Positions 1 through 6,626 of a stretch of DNA of 16,225 bases are shown here, piece by piece (position 1 is the first letter of the stretch; every line of letters starts with the position of its first letter). The notes under the pieces are model-generated. The model did not search any database, had not been told where the DNA came from, and saw only the letters and a program-made list of their open reading frames with translations. This stretch comes from an uncultured Pseudomonadota bacterium (GTDB lineage: Bacteria > Pseudomonadota > Alphaproteobacteria > RF32 > CAG-239): the NCBI GenBank assembly GCA_902495305.1, contig CABUWG010000040.1:1-16225 (forward strand). Direction: 5' to 3'. The position numbers and the translations under genes are program-made.

Positions 1-1
1 G

Positions 2-700
2 CGTGAAATTTTGGAAGCCGTTGTGAGCGACTTTCGGGCACAACAACGAGAAGAGGAAGAAGCCAAAAAGGCCGCACAAATGCAAACGCCTTATGCCCCA
101 ATACAAAACGCACCGACTTTTGGCGCACAGAGGGCTCATGTGCCGGCCGGTCAAGCCACGTACGGCGAAACAGAAACCATCGGCGGCGCACAACAGCAAC
201 CTGCCCAGACGCAAGAAAGTACTTGGAGAAAAGTTGGCGGCAACACTATTGATAGCGAACTCACACCAATACCTTCGCTTTATTCAATGGGTGAACAAAT
301 TGGCGAATTGACAGCCAATGCTGTACTAGGAGCTAAATATGTGAAAGAAATGAAAAACACAGGGAATTATTTAGTAAACAAATATGGTCAAGGAATAGGT
401 GCGGCTGACGGTATTGATGATTATTATCATCCTTTATTGCAATGTTATCTGGCACAAATCAGCCCGCAAAGTGGTAGAAATGGTTTAATGTTGGGATATG
501 CTAAAGAACACTATTATGATTATCCTAAAAAGTATTATTGGCGTAAAATGCCCAAAGATGTTATTCTTCAAGATTTGGAAAAAGATCTTGCCAATAATCA
601 ATATGGACACGACATGGGAAGAAAATACCCAAACAAATCCTGCATAGAAATGCTAGAACATTTAAGACCGCCTCGGATGAAAAAAGAAGGTCTTTATTAA
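2..700 (+). CDS. hypothetical protein, 3' portion (5' end outside window)
   Basis: The reading frame is open to the window edge and contains no early ATG, so this is probably the C-terminal 232 residues of a longer protein. A TTG at position 11 exists but has no visible ribosome site. It begins with a charged helical stretch (QQREEEEAKKAAQ), followed by about 50 residues of Gln/Pro/Ala-rich low complexity that looks like a linker. The C-terminal ~95 residues form a compact Tyr-rich domain with a spaced pattern: DDYYHPLLQCYLAQ, GLMLGYAKEHYYDY, DLEKDLANNQYG. The H...C...G..A..KE..D...D...N..G layout loosely recalls small domains at the ends of secreted, phage or polymorphic-toxin proteins; that comparison is from memory and weak. 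No signal peptide or membrane segment is visible in the part present. A strong terminator follows 13 nt after the stop. Function unknown. Confidence 0.7.
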   Translation, partial: REILEAVVSDFRAQQREEEEAKKAAQMQTPYAPIQNAPTFGAQRAHVPAGQATYGETETIGGAQQQPAQTQESTWRKVGGNTIDSELTPIPSLYSMGEQIGELTANAVLGAKYVKEMKNTGNYLVNKYGQGIGAADGIDDYYHPLLQCYLAQISPQSGRNGLMLGYAKEHYYDYPKKYYWRKMPKDVILQDLEKDLANNQYGHDMGRKYPNKSCIEMLEHLRPPRMKKEGLY

Positions 701-713
701 TAATTTTTAATTG

Positions 714-757
714 CAATGTTAACCAGCTTTCCATATACTGGTTAACATTGTATTTTT
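714..757 (+). terminator. Rho-independent terminator
   Basis: A perfect 13-bp stem (714-726 with 738-750) has an 11-nt loop and is followed by TATTTTT. It ends transcription of the gene stopping at 700. The T-run leads directly into the AGGAG ribosome site (758-762) of the next gene, so the hairpin also lies in that gene's leader. Confidence 0.85.
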
Positions 758-759
758 AG

Positions 760-783
760 GAGAAAATCCATGAAAAAATTGTT
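760..783 (+). repeat. 24-bp direct repeat, copy 1 (leader and start of the 770 gene)
   Basis: GAGAAAATCC followed by ATG, six A and TTGTT; identical to 1956-1979. It covers part of the ribosome site, the start codon and the first codons of the small membrane-protein gene, so the second copy marks a duplicated gene start. Confidence 0.85.
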
Positions 784-1159
784 CTCGGTTTTTATCACTA
801 TTTCATATTTTATTGTGCTGTTTGCGTTTTTTGTGTTGGCTATTTTTGAATATTTCTATTGGGACACTGATATTTATGGTTTTGCCAAAGATGCCCTTCA
901 TTTTAAAAATACATTGTATTTTTCTCTGCTTGTTTTAAGCATTATGAGTTATGAAGCTAAAAAAACATGGTTAAAATTGGCATGGATTATCACTTTTATC
1001 ATTATGCCTCTGATGATAATTAACTTGATAGAAATCAAAGCGATATCAGAGTTTGATAACTGTATTGAAGATTCACATTGTCCGACAGACGGCTATTGTA
1101 ACAATCTGGACAGAGATAAAAGCAGCATTAATTGTTACTCCTATAAAGAAAATGAATGA
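770..1159 (+). CDS. small hypothetical membrane protein with Cys-rich tail
   Basis: 129 residues, starting at an ATG 7 nt after a clear AGGAG (758-762). Three hydrophobic segments are visible at about residues 5-27, 47-62 and 67-89, so it is an inner-membrane protein. The last ~40 residues are polar and hold four cysteines (NCIEDSHCPTDGYCNN ... INCYSY, spacing C-x5-C-x5-C-x11-C), which could form two disulfides if the tail faces the periplasm. No known family recognised. It is the first of three small membrane-protein genes in the same orientation. Its first 14 bases of coding sequence and the 10 bases before them recur exactly at 1956-1979. The region is visibly more AT-rich than the ileS or ruv genes. 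No function is proposed. Confidence 0.65.
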   Translation: MKKLFSVFITISYFIVLFAFFVLAIFEYFYWDTDIYGFAKDALHFKNTLYFSLLVLSIMSYEAKKTWLKLAWIITFIIMPLMIINLIEIKAISEFDNCIEDSHCPTDGYCNNLDRDKSSINCYSYKENE

Positions 1160-1191
1160 TTTTTTAAAAATTAAAAAGTCTCGGAGGGACG

Positions 1192-1491
1192 ATGAATAGA
1201 AAAGAAAGATTAATCGGACGGATAAAAAATTTTATTAGTGTTTTATCAGTATTCGTTTTATTGTTTTCTTTACTGACCGTTTTCGCATTGCATACCATTA
1301 TTACCATAGATTTTTTTATGATAATATTTGATTTGCTTTTTGCCTTGGCTATCATTATCTCAGAAAACTTATTTAATTTTCCCAGAGACCCAAGAACTGA
1401 GACTTATGCTATTTTTATAGATGTAGCTTTGTTTTTTCTGGCTATTATTATTTGTGCTCTGCATTGGGATGCTGTTAAGCAAATATGGTAA
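1192..1491 (+). CDS. small hypothetical membrane protein
   Basis: 99 residues. The ATG is preceded by CGGAGGGACG, a good ribosome site (GGAGG). The N-terminus is basic (MNRKERLIGRIK), followed by hydrophobic segments at about residues 13-35, 39-60 and 71-91; the predicted topology is a small polytopic inner-membrane protein with a basic cytoplasmic N-terminus. It follows the 770 gene by 32 bp and is probably co-transcribed with it, ending at the hairpin at 1540-1565. No family recognised. Its downstream flank (1497-1573) is duplicated at 1994-2071, linking it to the same duplication history as its neighbours. Confidence 0.6.
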   Translation: MNRKERLIGRIKNFISVLSVFVLLFSLLTVFALHTIITIDFFMIIFDLLFALAIIISENLFNFPRDPRTETYAIFIDVALFFLAIIICALHWDAVKQIW

Positions 1492-1496
1492 CATTT

Positions 1497-1573
1497 CTTT
1501 GGTTAAGAAAAACACCAAACGGCTCCCCGCAAAGAAACTAAAAGGCAAGATTCTTCTTGCCTTTTAGCTTATG
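1497..1573 (+). repeat. intergenic direct repeat, copy 1
   Basis: About 77 bp similar to 1994-2071. The first half is diverged, with scattered substitutions and one single-base gap. The last 38 bp (1536-1573 against 2034-2071) are identical and contain the terminator hairpin. Confidence 0.8.
1540..1565 (+). terminator. terminator hairpin, probably bidirectional (repeat copy 1)
   Basis: Perfect 10-bp stem AAAAGGCAAG / CTTGCCTTTT with loop ATTCTT. It has T's on the 3' side and A's on the 5' side, so it could act in both directions. It lies between two plus-strand membrane-protein genes. An identical hairpin occurs at 2038-2063. Confidence 0.7.
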
Positions 1574-1611
1574 GTGAAGTATTTTGGCTTATAATACAAG
1601 CGAGTAAAACC

Positions 1612-1944
1612 ATGCAAAATATAGTCAGATACACAAAAATTCTAATGAATATCGGTACAAAGATTTTGTTGGTATTGTTATGGCTGTTTTACATATATGG
1701 TATTTATAATATATTGTACCATAACTGGCATGGTGAATTTGTTGGGCATCCCAAAGGAATGCGCCTTCCTCACAATATTTATTGGTCGCTTTGGGGAATT
1801 AATTTTATCATTTTAAATATAACAATTTGGAAGATTTGGCCAAAGCTGTCTAAGCAGCATAGTATGTTTTTGCATATTGTATTGTTTCTCATTCCCTTTT
1901 TTTTGTTTGAACTGGGCGCCGTATTTTTTAGTCTGCTTTCTTAA
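1612..1944 (+). CDS. small hypothetical membrane protein
   Basis: 110 residues with three hydrophobic segments (about residues 14-34, 58-76 and 84-108) and a polar loop with His, Gly and Pro (HNWHGEFVGHPKGMRLPHN) between the first two. The start at 1612 has only a weak upstream purine stretch (GCGAGTAAAA); the internal ATG at 1645 is an alternative that would keep all membrane segments. It is the third of the small membrane proteins, separated from the second by the repeat-borne hairpin. No family recognised. Membrane location follows from hydrophobicity; function unknown. Confidence 0.55.
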   Translation: MQNIVRYTKILMNIGTKILLVLLWLFYIYGIYNILYHNWHGEFVGHPKGMRLPHNIYWSLWGINFIILNITIWKIWPKLSKQHSMFLHIVLFLIPFFLFELGAVFFSLLS

Positions 1945-1955
1945 TTTTCAGTAGT

Positions 1956-1979
1956 GAGAAAATCCATGAAAAAATTGTT
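1956..1979 (+). repeat. 24-bp direct repeat, copy 2
   Basis: Identical to 760-783: leader, ATG and first codons of the membrane-protein gene at 770. Here it opens only a 38-codon frame. Confidence 0.85.
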
Positions 1980-1993
1980 ATTAAATACTTTAT

Positions 1994-2071
1994 CTTTGTT
2001 TAAGAGAAACGTCAAACGACTATCCGTTCAAGCAACTAAAAGGCAAGATTCTTCTTGCCTTTTAGCTTATG
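1994..2071 (+). repeat. intergenic direct repeat, copy 2
   Basis: Second copy of 1497-1573; the last 38 bp are identical. Confidence 0.8.
2038..2063. terminator. bidirectional terminator hairpin (repeat copy 2)
   Basis: Same perfect 10-bp stem and ATTCTT loop as at 1540-1565. It is placed between the plus-strand membrane-gene block and the convergent minus-strand operon ending at 2131, so it can serve both. Confidence 0.7.
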
Positions 2072-2130
2072 ATAAATGCTGAACCAATTTTGCAACGGCA
2101 AATCAGGGATAATACGCTGTCAGAAAGTTG

Positions 2131-2442
2131 TTATTTGAGATTATCGCAAAACGGATTTTTCTTTACCTGTTTTACATGAACCTCATAATCCCGCACGATT
2201 TTTTCCGAACCGAAATCAGCTTCGGCCACAATAACGATTTCAGACTTTCTGAGGTTTTCCAAAACATCGTCATTCAGATAATCCAGCAAGAGCACGTCAT
2301 CCGGCCGCCGATACAGTGTAGCGTGCCTTCCGCCGTCATAAATCACACGCGGATTTTCAACGTCGGTCTGGCGGCTTTTGATAACAAAAACCAAAACGTC
2401 TTCTTCTGTCCGCACAATTTCATAATCTTCGGCGTGCTCCAT
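2131..2442 (-). CDS. hypothetical protein
   Basis: 103 residues, soluble, acidic and rich in predicted beta strands (DVLVFVIKSR, DDVLLLDYL, SEIVIVAEADF). The start is ATG at 2442 with a strong AGGAGG 5 nt upstream (reverse complement of 2448-2453). It is the second gene of a minus-strand pair; the upstream gene ends 15 bp before it, so they are almost certainly co-transcribed. No signal peptide, membrane segment or recognised domain. The plus-strand frame over the same bases (2128-2487) has no ribosome site and is treated as a shadow. Function unknown. Confidence 0.65.
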   Translation of the reverse strand: MEHAEDYEIVRTEEDVLVFVIKSRQTDVENPRVIYDGGRHATLYRRPDDVLLLDYLNDDVLENLRKSEIVIVAEADFGSEKIVRDYEVHVKQVKKNPFCDNLK

Positions 2443-2457
2443 GCAGGCCTCCTGCTT

Positions 2458-2727
2458 TTAAAGTTCTTTGATTTTTTTGCTGAATGATTTAGACGTCTTG
2501 TTCAGTTCGTCCAAAATGCTGTTTGTGGTTTTCAAAATCACGTCTTTCAGCGGTTTTTTTGTTGAGCCGCCGGCAAAAGCGCTGGCCATCTCATTCACAT
2601 ATCCGCCCAAAATCGAGTCGGTGGCGTGCAAACCATGCTTGGCCAGCACGGCGCTCATTCCGGCAAAACCAAGGACGGCTCTTCCGCCGGTTTTGGCTGT
2701 TTCTTTACAAATTGTACCTGCTGACAT
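2458..2727 (-). CDS. hypothetical small protein
   Basis: 89 residues from the ATG at 2727, preceded by GGGGAG at a 9-nt spacing. A TTG one codon earlier is less likely. The N-terminal half is Gly/Ala-rich and mildly hydrophobic (GGRAVLGFAGMSAVLAKHG); the C-terminal half is Lys/Ser/Thr-rich and probably helical (TTNSILDELNKTSKSFSKKIKEL). No domain recognised. It leads a two-gene operon with the 103-residue protein downstream and has a promoter candidate at 2778-2805. The two-small-gene layout is compatible with a toxin-antitoxin or chaperone-partner pair, but no sequence motif supports either. Confidence 0.6.
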   Translation of the reverse strand: MSAGTICKETAKTGGRAVLGFAGMSAVLAKHGLHATDSILGGYVNEMASAFAGGSTKKPLKDVILKTTNSILDELNKTSKSFSKKIKEL

Positions 2728-2777
2728 CAAAAAAATCTCCCCAAGAATCTTAACATGTTGTTAATATATCACAAAAT

Positions 2778-2805
2778 TTTCTACATTACAACAAGTTTTT
2801 GTCAA
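2778..2805 (-). promoter_or_regulatory. promoter candidate for the minus-strand small-gene pair
   Basis: Reading the minus strand, a perfect -35 TTGACA (2805-2800) is followed after 16 nt by TAGAAA (2783-2778). The expected start site is near 2771, giving a leader of about 45 nt to the ATG at 2727. The -35 lies in a short palindrome (GTTTTTGTCAAAAAC). Confidence 0.45.
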
Positions 2806-2865
2806 AAACCGGATTCGACAGTGGTTTGCGCCAAAAACGCCTGATAATTTTTTTTATAAAATAAC

Positions 2866-2893
2866 TTGACTAATAATTTTAATGCAGTATAAG
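2866..2893 (+). promoter_or_regulatory. promoter candidate for an intergenic transcript
   Basis: TTGACT (2866-2871), 16 nt, TATAAG (2888-2893). It points into a region with no protein gene but with a strong terminator at 3218-3261, so it could drive a small RNA of roughly 350 nt. A closer, unrecognised promoter may give a shorter transcript. Confidence 0.4.
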
Positions 2894-2899
2894 GGACGA

Positions 2900-3261
2900 C
2901 GGTTTTTTCAATTTTTCTGTAAATTATTTGCTATGTTAAAGTTTCGAACCTGTTATTAACACTTTTATGCAAGGCTGCCGGTATTTTCTATCGCTCTTTC
3001 CATAATGCAGTTAATAATTCTCAAAAGATGAGCGCGTTTTTTTGCATATCCTGTCACACTTGCAAAACTTCGCTGAGGCGGTGGCATAAAGTGTTTTGGC
3101 CGCATTCGCATCACCTGTTGTCAGGTCGTGCGTGGTTCGAAGGCGTCGTTTTCGACGGGTTCTTTTGCAGAGGTTTAGGTTATCTTCTCTGATCTTCACA
3201 ATTCTGCAAAATGGCCGAAAAGCCTCTTTCCCTGAAAAACAGGAAGAGGCTTTTCTTTTTT
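2900..3261 (+). ncRNA. candidate small RNA (boundaries approximate)
   Basis: The 737-bp interval between 2728 and 3464 has no credible protein gene, yet a strong plus-strand terminator ends at 3261 and a promoter candidate lies at 2866-2893. Short hairpins lie in its second half: ACCTG-TTGT-CAGGT (3113-3126) and CGTCG-TTTT-CGACG (3144-3157). A 9-bp helix joins 3163-3171 with 3203-3211, and the same 5' strand can instead pair over 7 bp with 3061-3067, which would enclose the two hairpins. I looked for signatures of tmRNA, SRP RNA, RNase P and 6S RNA and found none convincing. The first half (2900-3050) shows no clear structure. Confidence 0.4.
3218..3261 (+). terminator. strong Rho-independent terminator
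   Basis: 13-bp stem with one bulged T: 3218-3231 pairs with 3242-3254, followed by CTTTTTT. No plus-strand gene precedes it, which is the main evidence for an intergenic transcript. Confidence 0.85.
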
Positions 3262-3270
3262 GCCGCAGTT

Positions 3271-3279
3271 TGATATAAT
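3271..3279 (+). promoter_or_regulatory. extended -10 promoter candidate for ileS
   Basis: TGATATAAT contains an extended -10 (TGn) and a perfect TATAAT, just after the terminator of the preceding transcript. The start site would be near 3286, giving a leader of about 180 nt before the ileS ATG. No good -35 is seen, as is usual for extended -10 promoters. Confidence 0.5.
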
Positions 3280-3382
3280 GCCTTGACTCGCCCGCTTTAT
3301 TGTATTAAATTACATCCGGTTTTTATGAAAGATTAACAAAAAGATGAACGTTTTTTACATATCATACATTCCTGCCATTATT

Positions 3383-3397
3383 ATCCCCTAGGGGGAT
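3383..3397 (+). promoter_or_regulatory. hairpin in the ileS leader
   Basis: ATCCCC-TAG-GGGGAT, a 6-bp GC-rich stem with a 3-nt loop, followed by TTGTCTTTTT. It could be a weak attenuator or an mRNA-stabilising hairpin in the long ileS leader. The T-run is not immediately adjacent, so termination is uncertain. Confidence 0.3.
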
Positions 3398-3464
3398 TTG
3401 TCTTTTTGCATATATAACACTTTTCAAAATTAATAAATTTTAATCATTAACGGGTATTTGTAAC

Positions 3465-6400
3465 ATGAAACATTACGCTGAGGTCAAGGCCAAAGCCGAC
3501 TTTGTCGGGCTTGAAAAAGAAGTCTTAAAATTCTGGGAAGAAAACCAAACTTTTGAAAAATCTGTACACAACCGTGACGGCGCTGCCGAATTTGTGTTCT
3601 ATGACGGTCCGCCGTTTGCCAACGGTACGCCGCACTACGGACATATTATGGTGTCTTATGTCAAGGACGTGGTTGCCCGTTTTCAGACCATGAACGGCAA
3701 AAAGGTTGAACGCCGTCTGGGCTGGGACTGTCACGGCCTGCCGGCAGAAATGTCTGCCGAAAAGCAGCTGGGTGTTTCCGGTCGTAAACAGATTGAAGAA
3801 TACGGCGTTGAAAAATTTAACAATTTCTGCCGCTCCGACGTGCTGAAATATTCCGGTATCTGGGTTGATATGTTTAAGCGTATCGGCCGCTGGGTAGACT
3901 TTACGCATGATTACAAGACCATGAACCTGTCTTTTATGGAAAGCGTGATTCATAACTTCAAACAGCTTTATGACAAAGGGCTGGTCTATGAAGACTACCG
4001 CGTCCTGCCTTATTCCTGGGCTGCCGAAACCCCGCTCTCAAATTTTGAGGTCAATCAGGGATATCAGGACAAAACCGACAATGCCATTACCGTTATGTTC
4101 AGGCTTGAAAACGGCATGAATATTCTGGTATGGACCACCACGCCGTGGACGCTGCCGTCAAACCTGATGCTGGCCGTCGGGCTGGATATTGATTATGCCG
4201 TCATGGAAGAAAACGGTCAGAAATATGTTCTGGCTCAGGCTTTGCTCGGCCGTTATAAAAAGCAGCTGGAGCATGCCGTACAGGTCGGAACAATCAAAGG
4301 CAAAGACCTTGTCGGCATGAGCTACGAGCCGATGTTCCCGTATTTCAAACACTTAAAAGAAAAAGGCGCTTTCAGGGTTTTGAGCGGTGAATTTGTTTCG
4401 ATTGAAGACGGTACCGGCATTGTCCACATTGCGCCGGGTTTTGGTCAGGACGACTTTGAGGCCTGCCGCGCCTATGACGAGAATTTTCCGGTTGTTTGTC
4501 CGGTTGACGAAGCCGGCAAGTTTACGGCCGAAGTACCGGATTATCAGGGCAAACAGGTTTTTGAAACCAATGAGCCGATTATGCAGCTCTTAAAAGAGAA
4601 AGGCATCTTGGTCAAAAAAGAACAATATACCCACTCTTATCCTTTCTGCTGGCGCACGGATACCCCGCTGATTTATAAGGCAATGTCAAGCTGGTTTGTC
4701 AAGGTGACGGATTTTCGTGACGACATGGTCAAAAACAATCAGCAGATTAACTGGGTGCCGGAACATATTAAAGACGGCCGCTTCGGCAAATGGCTTGAAG
4801 GCGCCCGCGACTGGTCAATTTCGCGCAACCGCTTCTGGGGAACGCCGATTCCGGTCTGGAAGTCGGACAATCCGCAGTTCCCGCGTGTTGACGTCTTTGG
4901 TTCTTTGGAAGAAATCAAAGAAAAAACCGGTTTTGAGGTCAAGGATCTGCACAAACCTTATATTGACGATGTGGTCTATCCCAATCCTGATGACCCGTCC
5001 GGCAAGAGCATGATGCGCCGCGTCGGCGATGTCTTCGACTGCTGGTTTGAATCCGGTTCCATGCCTTATGCCCAGATTCATTATCCTTTTGAAAACAAAG
5101 AATGGTTTGAAAACCACTTTCCGGCAGATTTTATTGTCGAGGCCATGGACCAGACCCGCGGCTGGTTTTATACGCTGACCGTGCTGTCCACCGCATTGCA
5201 CAACCGTCCGGCTTTCAAAAACTGCATTTGTACCGGATTGCTGATGGCCGAAGGCGGACAAAAACTATCCAAACGCCTGAAGAATTATCCCGACCCGAAT
5301 GAAGTTCTGGATACAATCGGCTCTGATGCACTGCGTTGGTTTTTGGTTTCTTCGCCGGTTTTGAAAGGCGGCAATCTGGCCGTTGACAAGGAGGGCAAAG
5401 AAATTGCCAAGGCTGCGCGCGTTGCGCTCATTCCGCTGTGGAACGCTTTTTACTTCTTCACGCTGTATGCCAATGCCGAAGAATACAAGGCCAAAGAGAT
5501 TTCTTCTTCGCCGGAGGCTATTGACAATTATATCTTGTCCAAACTCAAACGCCTGCGCGATGTGGTTAAAAACGGTATTGACAACTATGACGTAGCCGTT
5601 GCCACCAATGAGGTTGCTTCTTTTATGGAAGTGTTGAATAACTGGTATATCCGCCGGACGCGCGACCGCTTCTGGGAAGGCGACGCCAATGCTTTTGACA
5701 CGCTGTATGCCGTCTTGGTGAATGTCTGCAAAATCATTGCACCGCTGATGCCGTTTGTCACCGAATACGTTTATAAAAATCTGACCGGCGAAGAGTCCGT
5801 CCACCTGACGGATTATCCGGCACTGGCAGAAATAACGTATGATGCCAAACTGGTTGAAGATATGGATTTTGTGCAGGATTTGTGCTCGACCGGCAAGTTT
5901 ATTCGCGAGGAAAAGAACCTGCGCAACCGTTTGCCTTTGTCCGGTCTGACACTGATTGGGGCGGAACTGAGCCGTGAATATCAGGAAATTGTCAAAGATG
6001 AGCTGAATGTTAAAGAAGTGAAGTTTGATAACAAGCTGGAAAACTATGCCGCCAAAACCATCTATCTCTATACGCCGCTGCTGGGCAAGGCTCTTGGCAA
6101 GGATATGGGGCCGGTGATGGGCGCTTACAAACAGGGCAAATGGGAACTCAATGCCGACGGCACGCTGAGCATTGCCGGCAAAACCCTGACGCCGGATTTG
6201 TTTGAAGTCCGGCTGGATATGAAAGACGGCGTGGCCGGCAAATCTTTTGCCGACAACAAAGCTGTTATCACGCTTGATACCAATGTAACGGACGAGCTTC
6301 GCCGCGAGGGAATGGCGCGTGACTTTGTCCGTCTGGTTCAAACCCTGCGCAAAGATAAAGACTTTAATGTTTCTGACCGCATTGAACTCTGCTATGCCAC

Positions 6401-6551
6401 GGCTGATGCCGAACTGGCCAAAGCTCTGGAAGAAAACAAGTCTTATATTGCCGAGCAGGTCTTGGCCGTTAAGCTGAATAACGTCTGCACCGGCGGCACA
6501 CAGGCAGATATTGAAGGCAGCGCAATCAGTTTTGATGCCAAAGTTGCCTAA
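3465..6551 (+). CDS. ileS: isoleucine--tRNA ligase, type 2 (eukaryote-like)
   Basis: 1028 residues; charges tRNA-Ile with isoleucine in the cytoplasm. The class I signature HYGH is at residues 57-60 (FANGTPHYGHIM) and the KMSKS loop is KLSKR at 600-604, followed by LKNYPDP. GWDCHGLPAE, the Thr-rich editing motif WTTTPWTLPSN and GTGIVHIAPGFGQDDF of the CP1 editing domain are all present, so post-transfer editing is likely intact. The KLSKRLKNYPDP loop, GRWVDF and YKTMNLSFMES motifs and the absence of a C-terminal CxxC zinc finger mark it as an IleRS2, the class shared with eukaryotic cytosolic enzymes and some bacteria, usually less sensitive to mupirocin. The ATG at 3465 has only a weak ribosome site, but the N-terminus matches the family. 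A terminator begins 32 nt after the stop; the leader is about 180 nt with a small hairpin. Confidence 0.97.
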   Translation: MKHYAEVKAKADFVGLEKEVLKFWEENQTFEKSVHNRDGAAEFVFYDGPPFANGTPHYGHIMVSYVKDVVARFQTMNGKKVERRLGWDCHGLPAEMSAEKQLGVSGRKQIEEYGVEKFNNFCRSDVLKYSGIWVDMFKRIGRWVDFTHDYKTMNLSFMESVIHNFKQLYDKGLVYEDYRVLPYSWAAETPLSNFEVNQGYQDKTDNAITVMFRLENGMNILVWTTTPWTLPSNLMLAVGLDIDYAVMEENGQKYVLAQALLGRYKKQLEHAVQVGTIKGKDLVGMSYEPMFPYFKHLKEKGAFRVLSGEFVSIEDGTGIVHIAPGFGQDDFEACRAYDENFPVVCPVDEAGKFTAEVPDYQGKQVFETNEPIMQLLKEKGILVKKEQYTHSYPFCWRTDTPLIYKAMSSWFVKVTDFRDDMVKNNQQINWVPEHIKDGRFGKWLEGARDWSISRNRFWGTPIPVWKSDNPQFPRVDVFGSLEEIKEKTGFEVKDLHKPYIDDVVYPNPDDPSGKSMMRRVGDVFDCWFESGSMPYAQIHYPFENKEWFENHFPADFIVEAMDQTRGWFYTLTVLSTALHNRPAFKNCICTGLLMAEGGQKLSKRLKNYPDPNEVLDTIGSDALRWFLVSSPVLKGGNLAVDKEGKEIAKAARVALIPLWNAFYFFTLYANAEEYKAKEISSSPEAIDNYILSKLKRLRDVVKNGIDNYDVAVATNEVASFMEVLNNWYIRRTRDRFWEGDANAFDTLYAVLVNVCKIIAPLMPFVTEYVYKNLTGEESVHLTDYPALAEITYDAKLVEDMDFVQDLCSTGKFIREEKNLRNRLPLSGLTLIGAELSREYQEIVKDELNVKEVKFDNKLENYAAKTIYLYTPLLGKALGKDMGPVMGAYKQGKWELNADGTLSIAGKTLTPDLFEVRLDMKDGVAGKSFADNKAVITLDTNVTDELRREGMARDFVRLVQTLRKDKDFNVSDRIELCYATADAELAKALEENKSYIAEQVLAVKLNNVCTGGTQADIEGSAISFDAKVA

Positions 6552-6582
6552 AATATAAAAGTTGCCAAAATAGAAAAAATAT

Positions 6583-6616
6583 AGTACCCTGTTAAGTAAG
6601 GACAGGGTACTTTTTT
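6583..6616 (+). terminator. ileS Rho-independent terminator
   Basis: Perfect 10-bp stem AGTACCCTGT / ACAGGGTACT with a 9-nt loop and a run of T. Its T-run ends 10 nt before the next ATG (6627), so it also sits in the leader of the downstream gene. Confidence 0.85.
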
Positions 6617-6626
6617 GGATGGAACA

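Larger units (their letters stand above)
1966..2082 (+). pseudogene. degenerate 38-codon ORF, remnant of a duplicated small-gene cassette
   Basis: It starts with the same ATG context as the 770 gene (MKKLL...) but has no membrane segment. It runs almost at once into the duplicated intergenic repeat and its terminator hairpin, ending at TGA 2082. The simplest reading is that a paralogue of the small membrane genes lost its body by an internal deletion, leaving the 5' end fused to the 3' flank. A genuine tiny peptide cannot be excluded, since the leader and start codon are intact. Confidence 0.5.

Noticed and set aside
2128..2487. 119-codon plus-strand frame
   Set aside because: Covers the same bases as the minus-strand 103-residue gene, which has a strong AGGAGG site and an operon partner; the plus frame has neither.
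2811..2819. GGATTCGAC, as in the 5' domain of tmRNA
   Set aside because: No acceptor-stem partner, no TTCGA T-arm/CCA in the right place and no proteolysis-tag ORF (ANDN-type) downstream on either strand.
3131..3150. GGTTCGAAGG resembling a tRNA T-loop
   Set aside because: The flanks do not form a T-stem and no cloverleaf can be drawn around it.
3011..3199. 62-codon minus-strand ORF
   Set aside because: No ribosome site or promoter and low-complexity basic composition; overlaps RNA-like hairpins.
3096..3278. 60-codon plus-strand ORF
   Set aside because: Runs straight through a strong terminator, is Arg/Phe-rich without a ribosome site, and looks like chance coding.
5265..6341. 358-codon frame antisense to ileS
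   Set aside because: Lies wholly within ileS; no family signature, no start signals.
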